Positions 56,401 through 64,000 of a stretch of 64,000 nt of DNA are shown in pieces. This DNA is from Ptychodera flava (lineage: Eukaryota > Hemichordata > Enteropneusta > Ptychoderidae). Position 1 is the first letter of the stretch, and each line of letters starts with the position of its first letter. The stretch covers positions 40,575,963 to 40,639,962 of the forward strand of contig NC_091936.1 in NCBI RefSeq assembly GCF_041260155.1, written 5' to 3'. A program made the position numbers and the translations under genes. A model generated the notes under the pieces. That model had not been told where the DNA came from. It made no database searches and saw only the letters and a program-made list of their open reading frames with translations.

Positions 56401-59400
56401 CACCAGGGAACATTTGCCTGAGATCTCAACTTTGTCTTTTGGCCTTCTTCCATACTCCATAGACCAAGGCCAAAAGACCAAGTTGAGATCCTAGACAACA
56501 GAGAACATTAACTGGCATCAGATGCAATGTGAGCCAATACTAGCTCTGTGCAAATGCTTTTTCATGTATTTCAGCAACAGTCCTACATTTGGCGTGTCTC
56601 ACAAACAATCAGACATGTAGCAAAATGCTGACCACGAGACATGCAATGGCTCAAGCATAGTGGATTTGTACTGAGGTTGCGGGATACAAGTGAAATCAGA
56701 GCTGATTTGACAAGCATCATGTTTGAAATTCTAAAAGTGCCACTCTGGAAATCAATCAGAAACTAGATCTGAAGGATGATTTAGTTTTCCAGCACTCCTG
56801 GTGTATTCTTGTAATGGTATACATGTAGAGTCTACGGGAGCAGTGTCATCAGTGTCACAAGAACATCACAGCAGACCAGATTTGTCTTCTTGAACTTCTG
56901 AGGTTAGAAAAGGTGAAGATGTCTCTCTATGAGAAAGGTGACCGGTGAATTGATGAAAGGTATGTGATGTGGTGAGTTGCCATGATTTTAGCTAGCTATT
57001 AAAAGCCATTATTCTCCAATGTCTATGCTTAGTATGTGATTGTACTGCACCTGCCTGTGCTTTATTACTGACCACCATGATAAGCTCATCTCAACACAGA
57101 TATTGCACAGTTAGTGTGAATTTGAAGAGGATATATTTGCACGCTAGGTGTGTTACTGGTTTCTTTTGGAATTAAAAATGCACAATGGATTCTGCTGACA
57201 TTGCATCGCTTCCAAAGGTAGTGTATGGAAACTTGAATTGTGCAAAAAATACTCCTTTTTTAGAGCATATCTGGAGTTTCTAATTGGCAAATTTCAAATT
57301 GCCTATTTATGACAAAAGTTTGTTTGAAAATGTCAGATGCAATACAGCCCATGACCTTTCTTATAACCAAGGAAAGGTGAAATGAAAACATCACAACAGT
57401 TTTGTCCAAGATTCTCAAATTACACACTCTACAAAATACTACAAGAACCAGCATTATTGTAGCTTTTGTCTGATGAAATGGATGGTATATATCGTCTAAA
57501 AAATTTAATTTGGAATAATTCTTTTCTAGGTTTCAGAAATTTAAAAAGTAAGAATAATGCAAAAACAATCCTTGCAAAAGTTTCTCATTTATCCAATGAT
57601 TATTTCTCTCGTACTTATGGTTCATATCCAGTGGTCTTTACATACAGTAACATGGCATTAAAGGTACAGGAACACTTGCATGTTGCATTCTAAAACCTCT
57701 GCACCAAATGAGTAACCATACGCAAATAAAACAATTATTTCACATATCCGTCAAAAAATTCAAATTTCTAATGTCTTGGAAGGGTTCGGGCATTTTTGAC
57801 AGCAAATGGACGGCAAACTTGGTTAGGACAACAGAGTGAAAATATGACAGGCACAGAAAATATAGAACTACCAATACAACCAAGCAAATGGGTGACAAGC
57901 CAGGAGACCATAAGCTCTACATGTCCACTGAGCTGTTAATATCTGATGATGAACAACAGGGATGAGCCTTTCTGCACTGAAAAATGTTATAACACTTTAA
58001 AAAGTTTGGTCAAAATGTTTACCAAAGCTAGTGAAAATCAGTTAAAAATGAAAAAGAAAGAAACTTAATAAAGCCAATGTAGTTAGGATCATTACATGAA
58101 TTGAAGAACTTTCAGCGAAAGAAAGATAAAATGAAAATGCAAATGATAAAAGGAGTGATAAAAACCTCGCCAATATGTTCTTCTTCTTCTAGGATTAGCT
58201 GTAGTAGTTCTGGTCCTGTAATTCCTTCTATAAGTCGGCCTGGAACTTCCTGTAATGTGGTGTGGGATGGGTAATTGAAAAATACAACTGTAGAGGGCGA
58301 CATTTCAAAACTAGCCACATTGACTTGCACCGTGAATTGCCGATGGTGAGTTTGCCACGAAGGACTGAGTGGATATTTGCACAGAAAAAAGTATTTTCTA
58401 TTACTGTTTTGAGAAGATGGCCATTTGCAAAGAACCACGTCAAGATTTCCAGGAGAACGAAAGAAAGAAAATACTGAAACTGCCCTTTCACTCCAGTGTC
58501 TATTTCTTACAATAGCAAAAATCTCTCAAAAAGTGTGAAATAGACTTGGATGCTTGGAAGTTGGCGCTTAATCAGTGCTGGGATATAAGGATGAAGCTTC
58601 TAGGATTATGCAGCAACAAATACAAATGCCTGTATGCTATATCAAGGCTCAAGCCACTGACCATTGGTACCTGCAGCACATGAAAGACTAGCAGCATGTT
58701 ACAGTATTAGCGCTTTGCAGCAGTTATAAACAACCAGTATTTGACCATGCATTGTCTCAGGTGAGGGTGGGGATCAATGAACACATAGCACTATACAGTG
58801 CATTATAGCCACACAAGGAAAACTTAGCAATCCTGAAATCATTGCAGTGATCATAGGCACAGCTTTAAGAATGGGAGTAGAGACACAGCATGCTTCAAGG
58901 ATACACATTTGCAGAGGTTGTCACGCCTGGTTTTATCTTTAAACAGTGATTACAACATTCCAACAACCAACGCAGATCCATTTGCTGCCAAAGAATAGAA
59001 TTCTACAGGGGGAAGGTTAGTTTTGAATGATGGCGTTGAAAGGCGGCAGTTAATGATCTCTGCAAGAGTGCCTATGGTGTCAAATGCAACCTGTGGGTGC
59101 CAAATATCTGACATAGCACTCTAGGCTTCAATATGTAACAATACTAACATACATGGCTATCATTACAGGTAAAACCTAACAATTAAATTAGACAGTGGGT
59201 GATGGATATGAAATGTGATCATGCTCAACACAGAAATATCATCTTTTTTCAAATTTCGTAGGACAAAAATTATAAAGCTCTCCATCTATTCATTCTGTAA
59301 TATTGCCAATCTGTACACATATAAATGTACTTAACTGCAAATAGGAATAAACATGGACATGATTTAAGTAGTACAGGATAAGCACATACATGAATCATTC

Positions 59401-60129
59401 AGACGCAAATTCAGATAATATATGGTACAAAGTGCACCTATAAAAATACCTTGTGACCAGATTCTGGTCGAAAGTGAAAGTGTTTCACTCTTCACAAATT
59501 TAACAGTTCAGTTGAGCATGATTAACTTTCATGATACCCATAGCCCCAATAACTATAGACAGAAATTCAAATACAAACATTGCACAGTTATTCCGACAGA
59601 CATTCAGACAGTCTCCATAACTTTTGAACAGTCACAATCAATGGGTAATGCCATACATCTAAATTTAAGCTACGTGCAATGACACTACACTTGTCTTTAC
59701 AGCAGTACAGCTGGTCATTCCAGTCTCACATGAAGGCCATGTCATGGGACACTCAAATCCATACCAAAAATGGTCAAATGGCTCAATCTTTCTCACAAAC
59801 GACCACAACACCATATTTCATGCTGTTTGCTTATTTTCTTTATGTCAGCACACATCGATAAAATTTGAGCACATATCTTTCACAATTTATCAGGGATTAC
59901 TGGCTCTCATTTTGATGAAACTCTCGACAAGAAATGGAGTGGAGTTGTTAACGTTAACAAACAACATAAATGTGGAAATGTTCTTGATGAATTCCCACAA
60001 GACACAACACAACACTTCAAGTGTCACATAATATACTCTAAAATAATCTGTCAAAATGTTCCTACATACCTCCCGTTGAGCCATTAAGGCCTTCTACGCC
60101 ATATCTGTCATAAATTTCTTTCTTTTTCT
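38366..60129 (-). CDS. DNAJB6: DNAJB6-like Hsp40 co-chaperone (3' part; J domain outside the window)
   Basis: Minus-strand gene with eight exons in the window: 60129-60070, 51433-51308, 49405-49346, 44346-44220, 42440-42396, 41780-41727, 38888-38781, 38468-38366. All phases agree and the stop is at 38366. It begins in the last J-domain helix ([16 protein letters not shown], compared with KKRDIYDKYGKEGLNG). The G/F linker follows with [18 protein letters not shown] (human [18 protein letters not shown]), then Phe/Ser/Gly repeats, then the Ser/Thr segment [13 protein letters not shown] with [16 protein letters not shown] (human STKMVNGRKITTKR), then [20 protein letters not shown], ending LDYAEH. 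DNAJB6 binds unfolded clients, suppresses amyloid formation through its Ser/Thr region and hands clients to Hsp70. Exons of 60, 45, 54 and 108 nt are symmetric and could be skipped in frame. The HPD exons were not found up to 64000. Confidence 0.93.
38781..38888 (-). CDS. DNAJB6: DNAJB6-like exon: Ser/Thr-rich region
   Basis: 108 nt, acceptor GCTCTTCGCAG, donor AAAAA|GTAAGT, phase 2-2. Encodes [18 protein letters not shown] then [17 protein letters not shown], the segment that binds amyloid-prone clients in the human protein. Confidence 0.96.
39815..40102. promoter_or_regulatory. Housekeeping-type promoter motif cluster inside a DNAJB6 intron
   Basis: Within about 290 bases: NRF-1-like ACGCATGCGC (39815), ETS-like CCGGAAGTG (39849), YY1-like GCCGCCATGG (39881) and a ZNF143-like GAATGCTGGGATTGAATTATAG block (40081). 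CpG content is raised above the surrounding intron. No coding exon follows clearly on either strand. It could drive a short isoform or a non-coding transcript. Confidence 0.4.
41727..41780 (-). CDS. DNAJB6: DNAJB6-like exon (symmetric, 54 nt)
   Basis: Acceptor CAACATATAG, donor TCAGG|GTAAGT, phase 2-2. Encodes [17 protein letters not shown], similar to SSFDTGFTSFGS of human DNAJB6. Confidence 0.9.
42396..42440 (-). CDS. DNAJB6: DNAJB6-like exon (symmetric, 45 nt)
   Basis: Acceptor CATTCTCTAG, donor CCTGG|GTAAGC, phase 2-2. Encodes [14 protein letters not shown]. In-frame cassette candidate. Confidence 0.82.
44220..44346 (-). CDS. DNAJB6: DNAJB6-like exon: Phe/Ser/Gly-rich region
   Basis: 127 nt, acceptor CATCTAG, donor AATGA|GTAAGT, phase 1-2. 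Encodes [19 protein letters not shown] and [19 protein letters not shown], like the RGSRSRGTGSFFSAF part of human DNAJB6. Confidence 0.93.
46050..46464. repeat. GC-rich nested inverted-repeat cluster
   Basis: Three inverted pairs: ACAGTCGCTGT (46051) with ACAGCGACTGT (46133); GGTTCTTGCAAG (46146) with CTTGCAAGAAC (46374); AGACCCTGGGATTCGCG (46389) with CGCGAATCGCAGGGTCT (46448). CpG-rich in an AT-rich intron, containing a TGACGTCA and a TATATAATA string. Probably a foldback transposon relic. Confidence 0.5.
47616..47832. mobile_element. piggyBac-like MITE with TTAA target sites
   Basis: TTAA at 47616-47619 and 47829-47832 flank about 209 bp. The ends CCCTTAGAGTAATGCAATTTTT and (inverted) TCCTTTGAGCACCATAATCA are related with several mismatches. 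TTAA with C-rich, CCCTT-type ends is characteristic of piggyBac. No transposase. Confidence 0.6.
49346..49405 (-). CDS. DNAJB6: DNAJB6-like exon (symmetric, 60 nt)
   Basis: Acceptor TCTACTGCTAG, donor AACG|GTAACT, phase 1-1. Encodes [20 protein letters not shown], a region poorly conserved in the family; skipping would keep the frame. Confidence 0.85.
50576..51308. repeat. ~74 bp minisatellite carrying copies of a DNAJB6 5' splice site
   Basis: Ten units of 73-75 bp, each with AGATCTGATACAG and the minus-strand string AAGTTCTTTGAAG|GTAAGTCTAAACACAG. The rightmost unit runs into the real exon end (51308), so the array grew from the exon-intron junction. Nine extra donors lie downstream of the genuine one at about 74 bp spacing. 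Units differ by only a few bases. Confidence 0.95.
51308..51433 (-). CDS. DNAJB6: DNAJB6-like exon: G/F linker with DPF motif
   Basis: 126 nt, acceptor GTTTCACAG, donor GAAG|GTAAGT, phase 1-1. Encodes [19 protein letters not shown] and [17 protein letters not shown], ending AEFFE. Its 3' junction is the template of the downstream minisatellite. Confidence 0.96.
51496..51580. repeat. Inverted repeat, ~19 bp arms
   Basis: GGTACAAACAAGCC.ATGTG and its mirror CACATGTGGGCTTGTTTGTACC bound CpG-rich DNA just upstream of the G/F exon. Confidence 0.7.
52836..54496. mobile_element. 1.66 kb repeat element of ~145 bp tandem units with TAGCTCCGCTGT ends
   Basis: Inverted 12 bp ends TAGCTCCGCTGT / ACAGCGGAGCTA enclose about nine units sharing TTTTTTGACCAAAAATGGCA, AAAATTGCCCCAAAAATACA, CAGATTTCATCATAATTTC and AAACCTGTATACCAAATTTC. 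The interval is 145-146 bp (53106, 53251, 53396, 53542, 53688, 53833). A (GAC)n tract (54397-54450) precedes the right end. No transposase. It lies in the large intron of the DNAJB6-like gene. Confidence 0.75.
55282..55862 (+). mobile_element. 5'-truncated LINE, 3' end of reverse-transcriptase ORF and poly(A) tail
   Basis: From 55282 the plus strand reads [58 protein letters not shown] and [20 protein letters not shown] to a stop at 55620. The LEYASVIW...RIERVQ block and the FLYK segment are typical of the region after the polymerase domain in Jockey/CR1-type LINEs. A 3' UTR with GGCCTCGGCTGTGGAAGTC and an A-rich tail (about 55828-55862) follows. All of the endonuclease and most of the RT are missing. 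Dead on arrival, fairly young by frame integrity. Confidence 0.85.
58166..58249 (-). CDS. Low-confidence cassette exon candidate in the DNAJB6 intron
   Basis: 84 nt after acceptor CCACATTACAG. In the phase required by the neighbouring exons (1-1) it stays open and reads [19 protein letters not shown] then RRRRTYWRG. The donor (GAG|GTTTTT) is poor, and another frame is also open, so this may be chance. Confidence 0.15.
60070..60129 (-). CDS. DNAJB6: DNAJB6-like exon: end of J domain
   Basis: 60 nt, acceptor CTCCCAACAG, donor GGAG|GTATGT, ends in phase 1. Encodes [19 protein letters not shown]. An alternative acceptor two bases downstream (ACAGAG) is possible. Confidence 0.92.
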
Positions 60130-61485
60130 CTGTTGGGAGCAAAAGAGAAATATTATACATGTATGTGTAATATTTAAGCAACAGTGTTTTGACGTTCAAC
60201 ACAGTGCATGTAAAACCCAACTATTTTCAGTAAGGTGGATTTCCATGGTAGACAAGAAAACTGTCATGACAGGGTTGGTACACCAATGAATGTTTACAGC
60301 CCCAGTAATGCTAACTTTTGATGGTTTTTTCATTATTTTTATTTTATAAATCAATTGCAACTTCTTATTCTACTCCCCAAAGAATGTTGAAACACCCACT
60401 ATTTAGCTTGTCAAATTAGCGTCTATGTGTGTAAAATGCGTGGTTATTGTTTACATTTGAATTCTACTGGGGCTTTAATAATCTGCTATAAATTCTATCA
60501 TTGCCTGTATCTTCTGTAAAGCCATGCTGAAAATACTGAACTTTGTCAACATGAAGATATATGAAAACCACTTCCTTCTTAATACATCATCTGTCCTCAT
60601 GAACTTACCAATCATAATTTACCACCTATGGCACCATGTATATAAAGTAACTATTCAAGACACAAACACTTGGAATTATTGCAAATACCAGTAATTTCTG
60701 ATGTCAATGCCAGTATATATCAATCATCACAATTAGATATTTGACACTATGTATAGTATCAGCTAAACAATGATTACGTCTACTTTTGGCCTCTCTTAGC
60801 TCAAGAATGATGAATTTTTGCATGTCACACCTGACCCTAAGCTATCAATGCAATGTTATGATACATCAAAATTCTTTTTCAATGAAACATAAAGTATAGA
60901 ACACAGTGTGTGAAGAAACCAAACTTCAAAACAATGTTTATTGCTTCATACATCACAAAAGAATTTGAAAATAAATGTACCAGTAATGATGGGTGTGATG
61001 ATACGCAGGAAGACAGTCAAAATTGTCCAATGCTGACATATCTGTACATAAAGGTTGCTTGAAGATCTGGAGCTATTTTTTTCCATTGTGCCAGGTTGAC
61101 TGCCCAGATCTTTCAAGCATTGTGTCTGCAGTCTATACCCAAGGAGTGGTTTCCTTGCAGTGAAATGCTAGCCTCAACAATCATGACCATACAACACATA
61201 TCATCACTCATCAATGATACATAGGGAGAAACTCATGCTTTCATCACTGACAGAAGAATGTTTACCTTCCTACGCTGGGTATTTAGGGCATACATATCAT
61301 GGCAGGGGAAAATGAAATCACCTTGACCTTTGACTGGGCAGGCAGTGGACATAATTCAAGTCTCAGATAATGTCATAATCAGAAAGTTAATAACAGCCAA
61401 ATTCTTGAATGTACACGCAAAGAGTATCTTAACACTGGTGATATCAATCCTTCTAATGGACATTACTGAACAACATGTATATCAC

Positions 61486-63389
61486 CACTTAAGGGATGGA
61501 CCATTAGACCTTGGGAGGGGGGGTGGTCACAATGAAATTGTGAAAATTTTTTTTTTACTATTGTAAATTTCTGAAATTTTTTTTTTCCAATCGAGATTAG
61601 CAGTGCAAATTTTTTTTTTCAGAGTAAATTTTCAGATTTATAATTTTTTTTAGTTCGTCGCTGTCTGAAGATAAAGAGGGCAAAGATTTGGTGCCAAGCA
61701 CCACAAGCGGCCACGCAAGCGGTCACGGGGGGAGGTCAGGAGAGGGGCGTCCCCCTGCTGCTGTTGGAGCTTTTGAAAAATAGAGATTAAAATGGTGTTA
61801 TTTGGTGGCACTTGGGGAGTATTTTTGCGGGGGGAGGTAAGGAGGGGGTGTCCCCCTCCTGCCGTTGGAGCTTTTTAAAAATAGAGATTAAAATGGTGTT
61901 ATTTGGTGGCACTTGGGGAGTATTTTTGCGGGGGGTGGTCAGGAGGGTGTCCCCCTCCTGCCGTTGGAGCTTTTGAAAAATAGAGATTAAAATGGTGTTA
62001 TTTGGTGGCACTTGGGGAGTATTTTGCGGGGGGGGGGGGGGGGGGGGGGGGGGGTGGTCAGGAGGGGGTATCCCCCTCCTGCCGTTGGAGCTTTTGAAAA
62101 ATAGAGATAAAAATGGTGTTATTTGGTGGCACTTTGGGAGCATTTTTTTCGGATTACACATCTTCCTCTGAAAATGGTCTTCTTGCTCCTCAGTAGCTTC
62201 CTATAGTTTTGAAAATTGACTATTTTGGTTTCCTGGCTTCCCTTTCTACTGCGTGGTGAAATGCCTACATTCACCCCACCAAACATCATGCATCTCATGA
62301 TTTACAATTGATTTTGACAAGCTGAGAAGCTAAAATAAGCTAAATAATATAGTTAAATTTGCATATTTGTGTTTTTAGAGCAATTGTTGCCCTTTTTGAT
62401 CAAAACATATATTTCTCTGTAGCAGCATGTCCAAATTGATTGGATGTGTATAGATGTGTTGAAATTTCAATATTTGTCTTTTAGGGCAATTTATGCCATT
62501 CATGGTCAAAAAATCTGTATTCTCTGAAAGGGCTTGTCCAATTTCTTTGAAATTTGCTACACAAAAAGATTATTCATGCAGATTTATTCAGTATTTGCTA
62601 TCGAGAAACTTTCAAAGTTCAACCCTTTTGTGTATTTTTGTGTTGGGATTTGTTGGATAGATGGCATTTTACGTAGTGTATTGTTGAATGTTAAAACATG
62701 TGTTGCTGTTATTTTTTGAGGCTGTTTTTTGAGAAAAAAGAATTGAAAATGCCTTTTTAAAAGCAAAATAATACATAATGACTTGATATGTTGTTTTATC
62801 ATTATTGACGTGTTTCTACTTGTTCACCCATTCTTGCATTCATCATTGCAATAAAATGCTGTGAAAAAAATGAAACTGATGTGGCCTGCATCTGTTTACC
62901 TTGATCTTAAAAGGCAAATACAACTTTCTGTCTTGACAACCATACCATAGTTTCAATGTTTTACCAAGTGTATCTGCTTGGTTTGTACGCAGGAAACGTT
63001 TGTACGCAGGAAACAAGTAGAACACAGGCTCTATAATTTCATAATTTTCAAATGATCAGAATACAAAAGTCCTGTAAAGATAAGATAATCACAACTTCCA
63101 GTATAAGGGATACAGTCACTCTAAATGTATAAATTAAAATCAAAAATGTGCCGGGAGGATCTACTAAAAATACAGAAAGTTGTTTTCTGTCGGTAAAATC
63201 TAAAAAAAATTCAAAATTTTAAAGACTTTTGCAGATTTTTTTTTTACGCCTTTGTCTTCTTATTTATTTTTTTTTTATTTTGCAAACTAGTTTGAAGATT
63301 TTTTTTTCCTAACTTTCTGCTCTGAAATTTTTTTTTTTCTGTTTTTGACCACCCCCCCCTCCCAAGATCTAATGGTCCATCCCTAAGTG
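61486..63389. mobile_element. 1.9 kb inverted-repeat element with internal tandem units
   Basis: Ends CACTTAAGGGATGGACCATT then AGACCTTGGGAGGGGGGG match, inverted, the right end CCTCCCAAGATCTAATGGTC followed by CATCCCTAAGTG. They share about 40 bp with two or three differences. Oligo-T tracts lie inside both ends. The interior holds four ~100 bp units (61734-62150) and two copies of the family at 52836 (62380-62560). No coding frame. Confidence 0.7.
61734..62150. repeat. ~100 bp tandem repeat, 4 copies
   Basis: Units contain GTCCCCCTCCTGCCGTTGGA, AAATAGAGATTAAAATGGTG and TTATTTGGTGGCACTTGGGG. One spacing is stretched to about 122 bp by a G-run of more than 20 (62027-62054). Proline-rich open frames on the minus strand result from this repeat. 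Confidence 0.9.
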
Positions 63390-64000
63390 AAGGCTCTCAG
63401 CCAAGCCAAAAATACTTGTATAGATATTGACACTACTAGCTGATGCTGTATTCATGATTTAGAAGAGCTGTAAACAAACTCATAGCAAATAAAAGCAAAA
63501 GTCGGCAGTGTCAATGGCCGGCATGCCCTTTACAAACTGTATGTTGTGACTGACAGTGTTTCTCTCTACACAGCGTGTCATCCTTTCAAAGTTTGTAGTG
63601 GCTGAAAAGGGCATTTTGAAAATGCATTCCTAGCACACAATCAGGCTTATTTCTTAATCCACTATTCTGTACAATTTGTACCCACGTTTGAAATTTTATC
63701 TTTAGCATACTAACCTAGACTCTTATTCCGTCCTGTCTCCCGGGTGTGGGTACATAATAGAGTTTGATTTCTAAACTGGGTTTTCATTTCTCCCTGGGAC
63801 GGATTTGTTCCATATTTCAAAGTATGCCTTGAAAGTTTATTATAAATAGAACACAAAGTAATCTTCATGAGTTTACAGGGCGACTAAAACATGTAAACCA
63901 AGACAAGTACTGCCATAACTTTTTTGAACAATGCAACAGTTGTGCCAAAAAGAAAACTTTGCATCCTTGCATAGTAAAAATTGCTCCTCCTTATTAAATG

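Larger units (their letters stand above)
60130..64000. other. Upstream intron of the DNAJB6-like gene
   Basis: No exon with HPD or the rest of the J domain was found, so at least one earlier exon lies beyond 64000. The stretch contains the element at 61486-63389, T-rich tracts and a short duplication of TTTGTACGCAGGAAAC (62981-63015). Confidence 0.6.

Noticed and set aside
57466-57693. 75-codon plus-strand frame ([16 protein letters not shown]...)
   Set aside because: No family recognised, and the start is not supported; probably chance or an old repeat relic.
61787-62161. 124-codon proline-rich frame on the minus strand
   Set aside because: Arises from the ~100 bp tandem repeat and G-runs; the peptide repeats with the DNA.
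62843-63025. Possible J-domain exon upstream of 60129
   Set aside because: The frame (LFPAYKRFLRTNQADTLG...) lacks HPD and any J-domain helix pattern; I conclude the J domain lies outside the window.

Overview
The window is animal nuclear DNA: AT-rich, with small exons in long introns bounded by GT-AG sites, and many non-autonomous DNA transposons, foldbacks and microsatellites. Gene content (two sorcin-type penta-EF-hand genes, a DNAJB6-type co-chaperone, an ARHGAP12/27-like SH3 exon, tRNA-Asp) and repeat style fit a marine invertebrate, perhaps a deuterostome such as an acorn worm or echinoderm. That placement is inference; no single sequence proves it. All recognised protein genes lie on the minus strand; the tRNA is on the plus strand.

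Layout, left to right. 1-4079: probable intron or downstream part of an SH3 gene, with no exon I can defend. 4079-4474: SH3 exon of an ARHGAP12/15/27-like RhoGAP, with a CpG-rich leader and a possible membrane-anchor exon to 5323. 5603-5674: tRNA-Asp(GUC). 9741-14746: sorcin-like gene A, 8 exons. 14747-19741: intergenic, with two unassigned phase-compatible exons. 19742-33950: sorcin-like gene B, 7 exons. Its introns hold a tandem array with DR1-like motifs interrupted by a Harbinger-like MITE, two elements with CAGGGCTCGAAATTA ends, a 1.05 kb inverted-repeat element, a Crypton-type recombinase fragment and large palindromes. 33951-38365: intergenic, with three strong foldbacks and long TA tracts. 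38366-60129: eight 3' exons of a DNAJB6-like gene; the J domain lies off the right edge. 60130-64000: further intron of that gene, with a 1.9 kb inverted-repeat element.

Genes A and B are clearly an old tandem duplication: five of their six shared exons have identical lengths and all six have identical phases. Both encode Ca2+-sensing proteins; DNAJB6 is an anti-aggregation Hsp70 co-chaperone. There is no sign of joint function beyond linkage.

The most unusual structure is at 50576-51308. A ~74 bp minisatellite has copied a DNAJB6 exon end together with its 5' splice site, leaving nine additional near-identical donors in tandem in the downstream intron. No LTR, retroviral or other capsid-bearing element was recognised.
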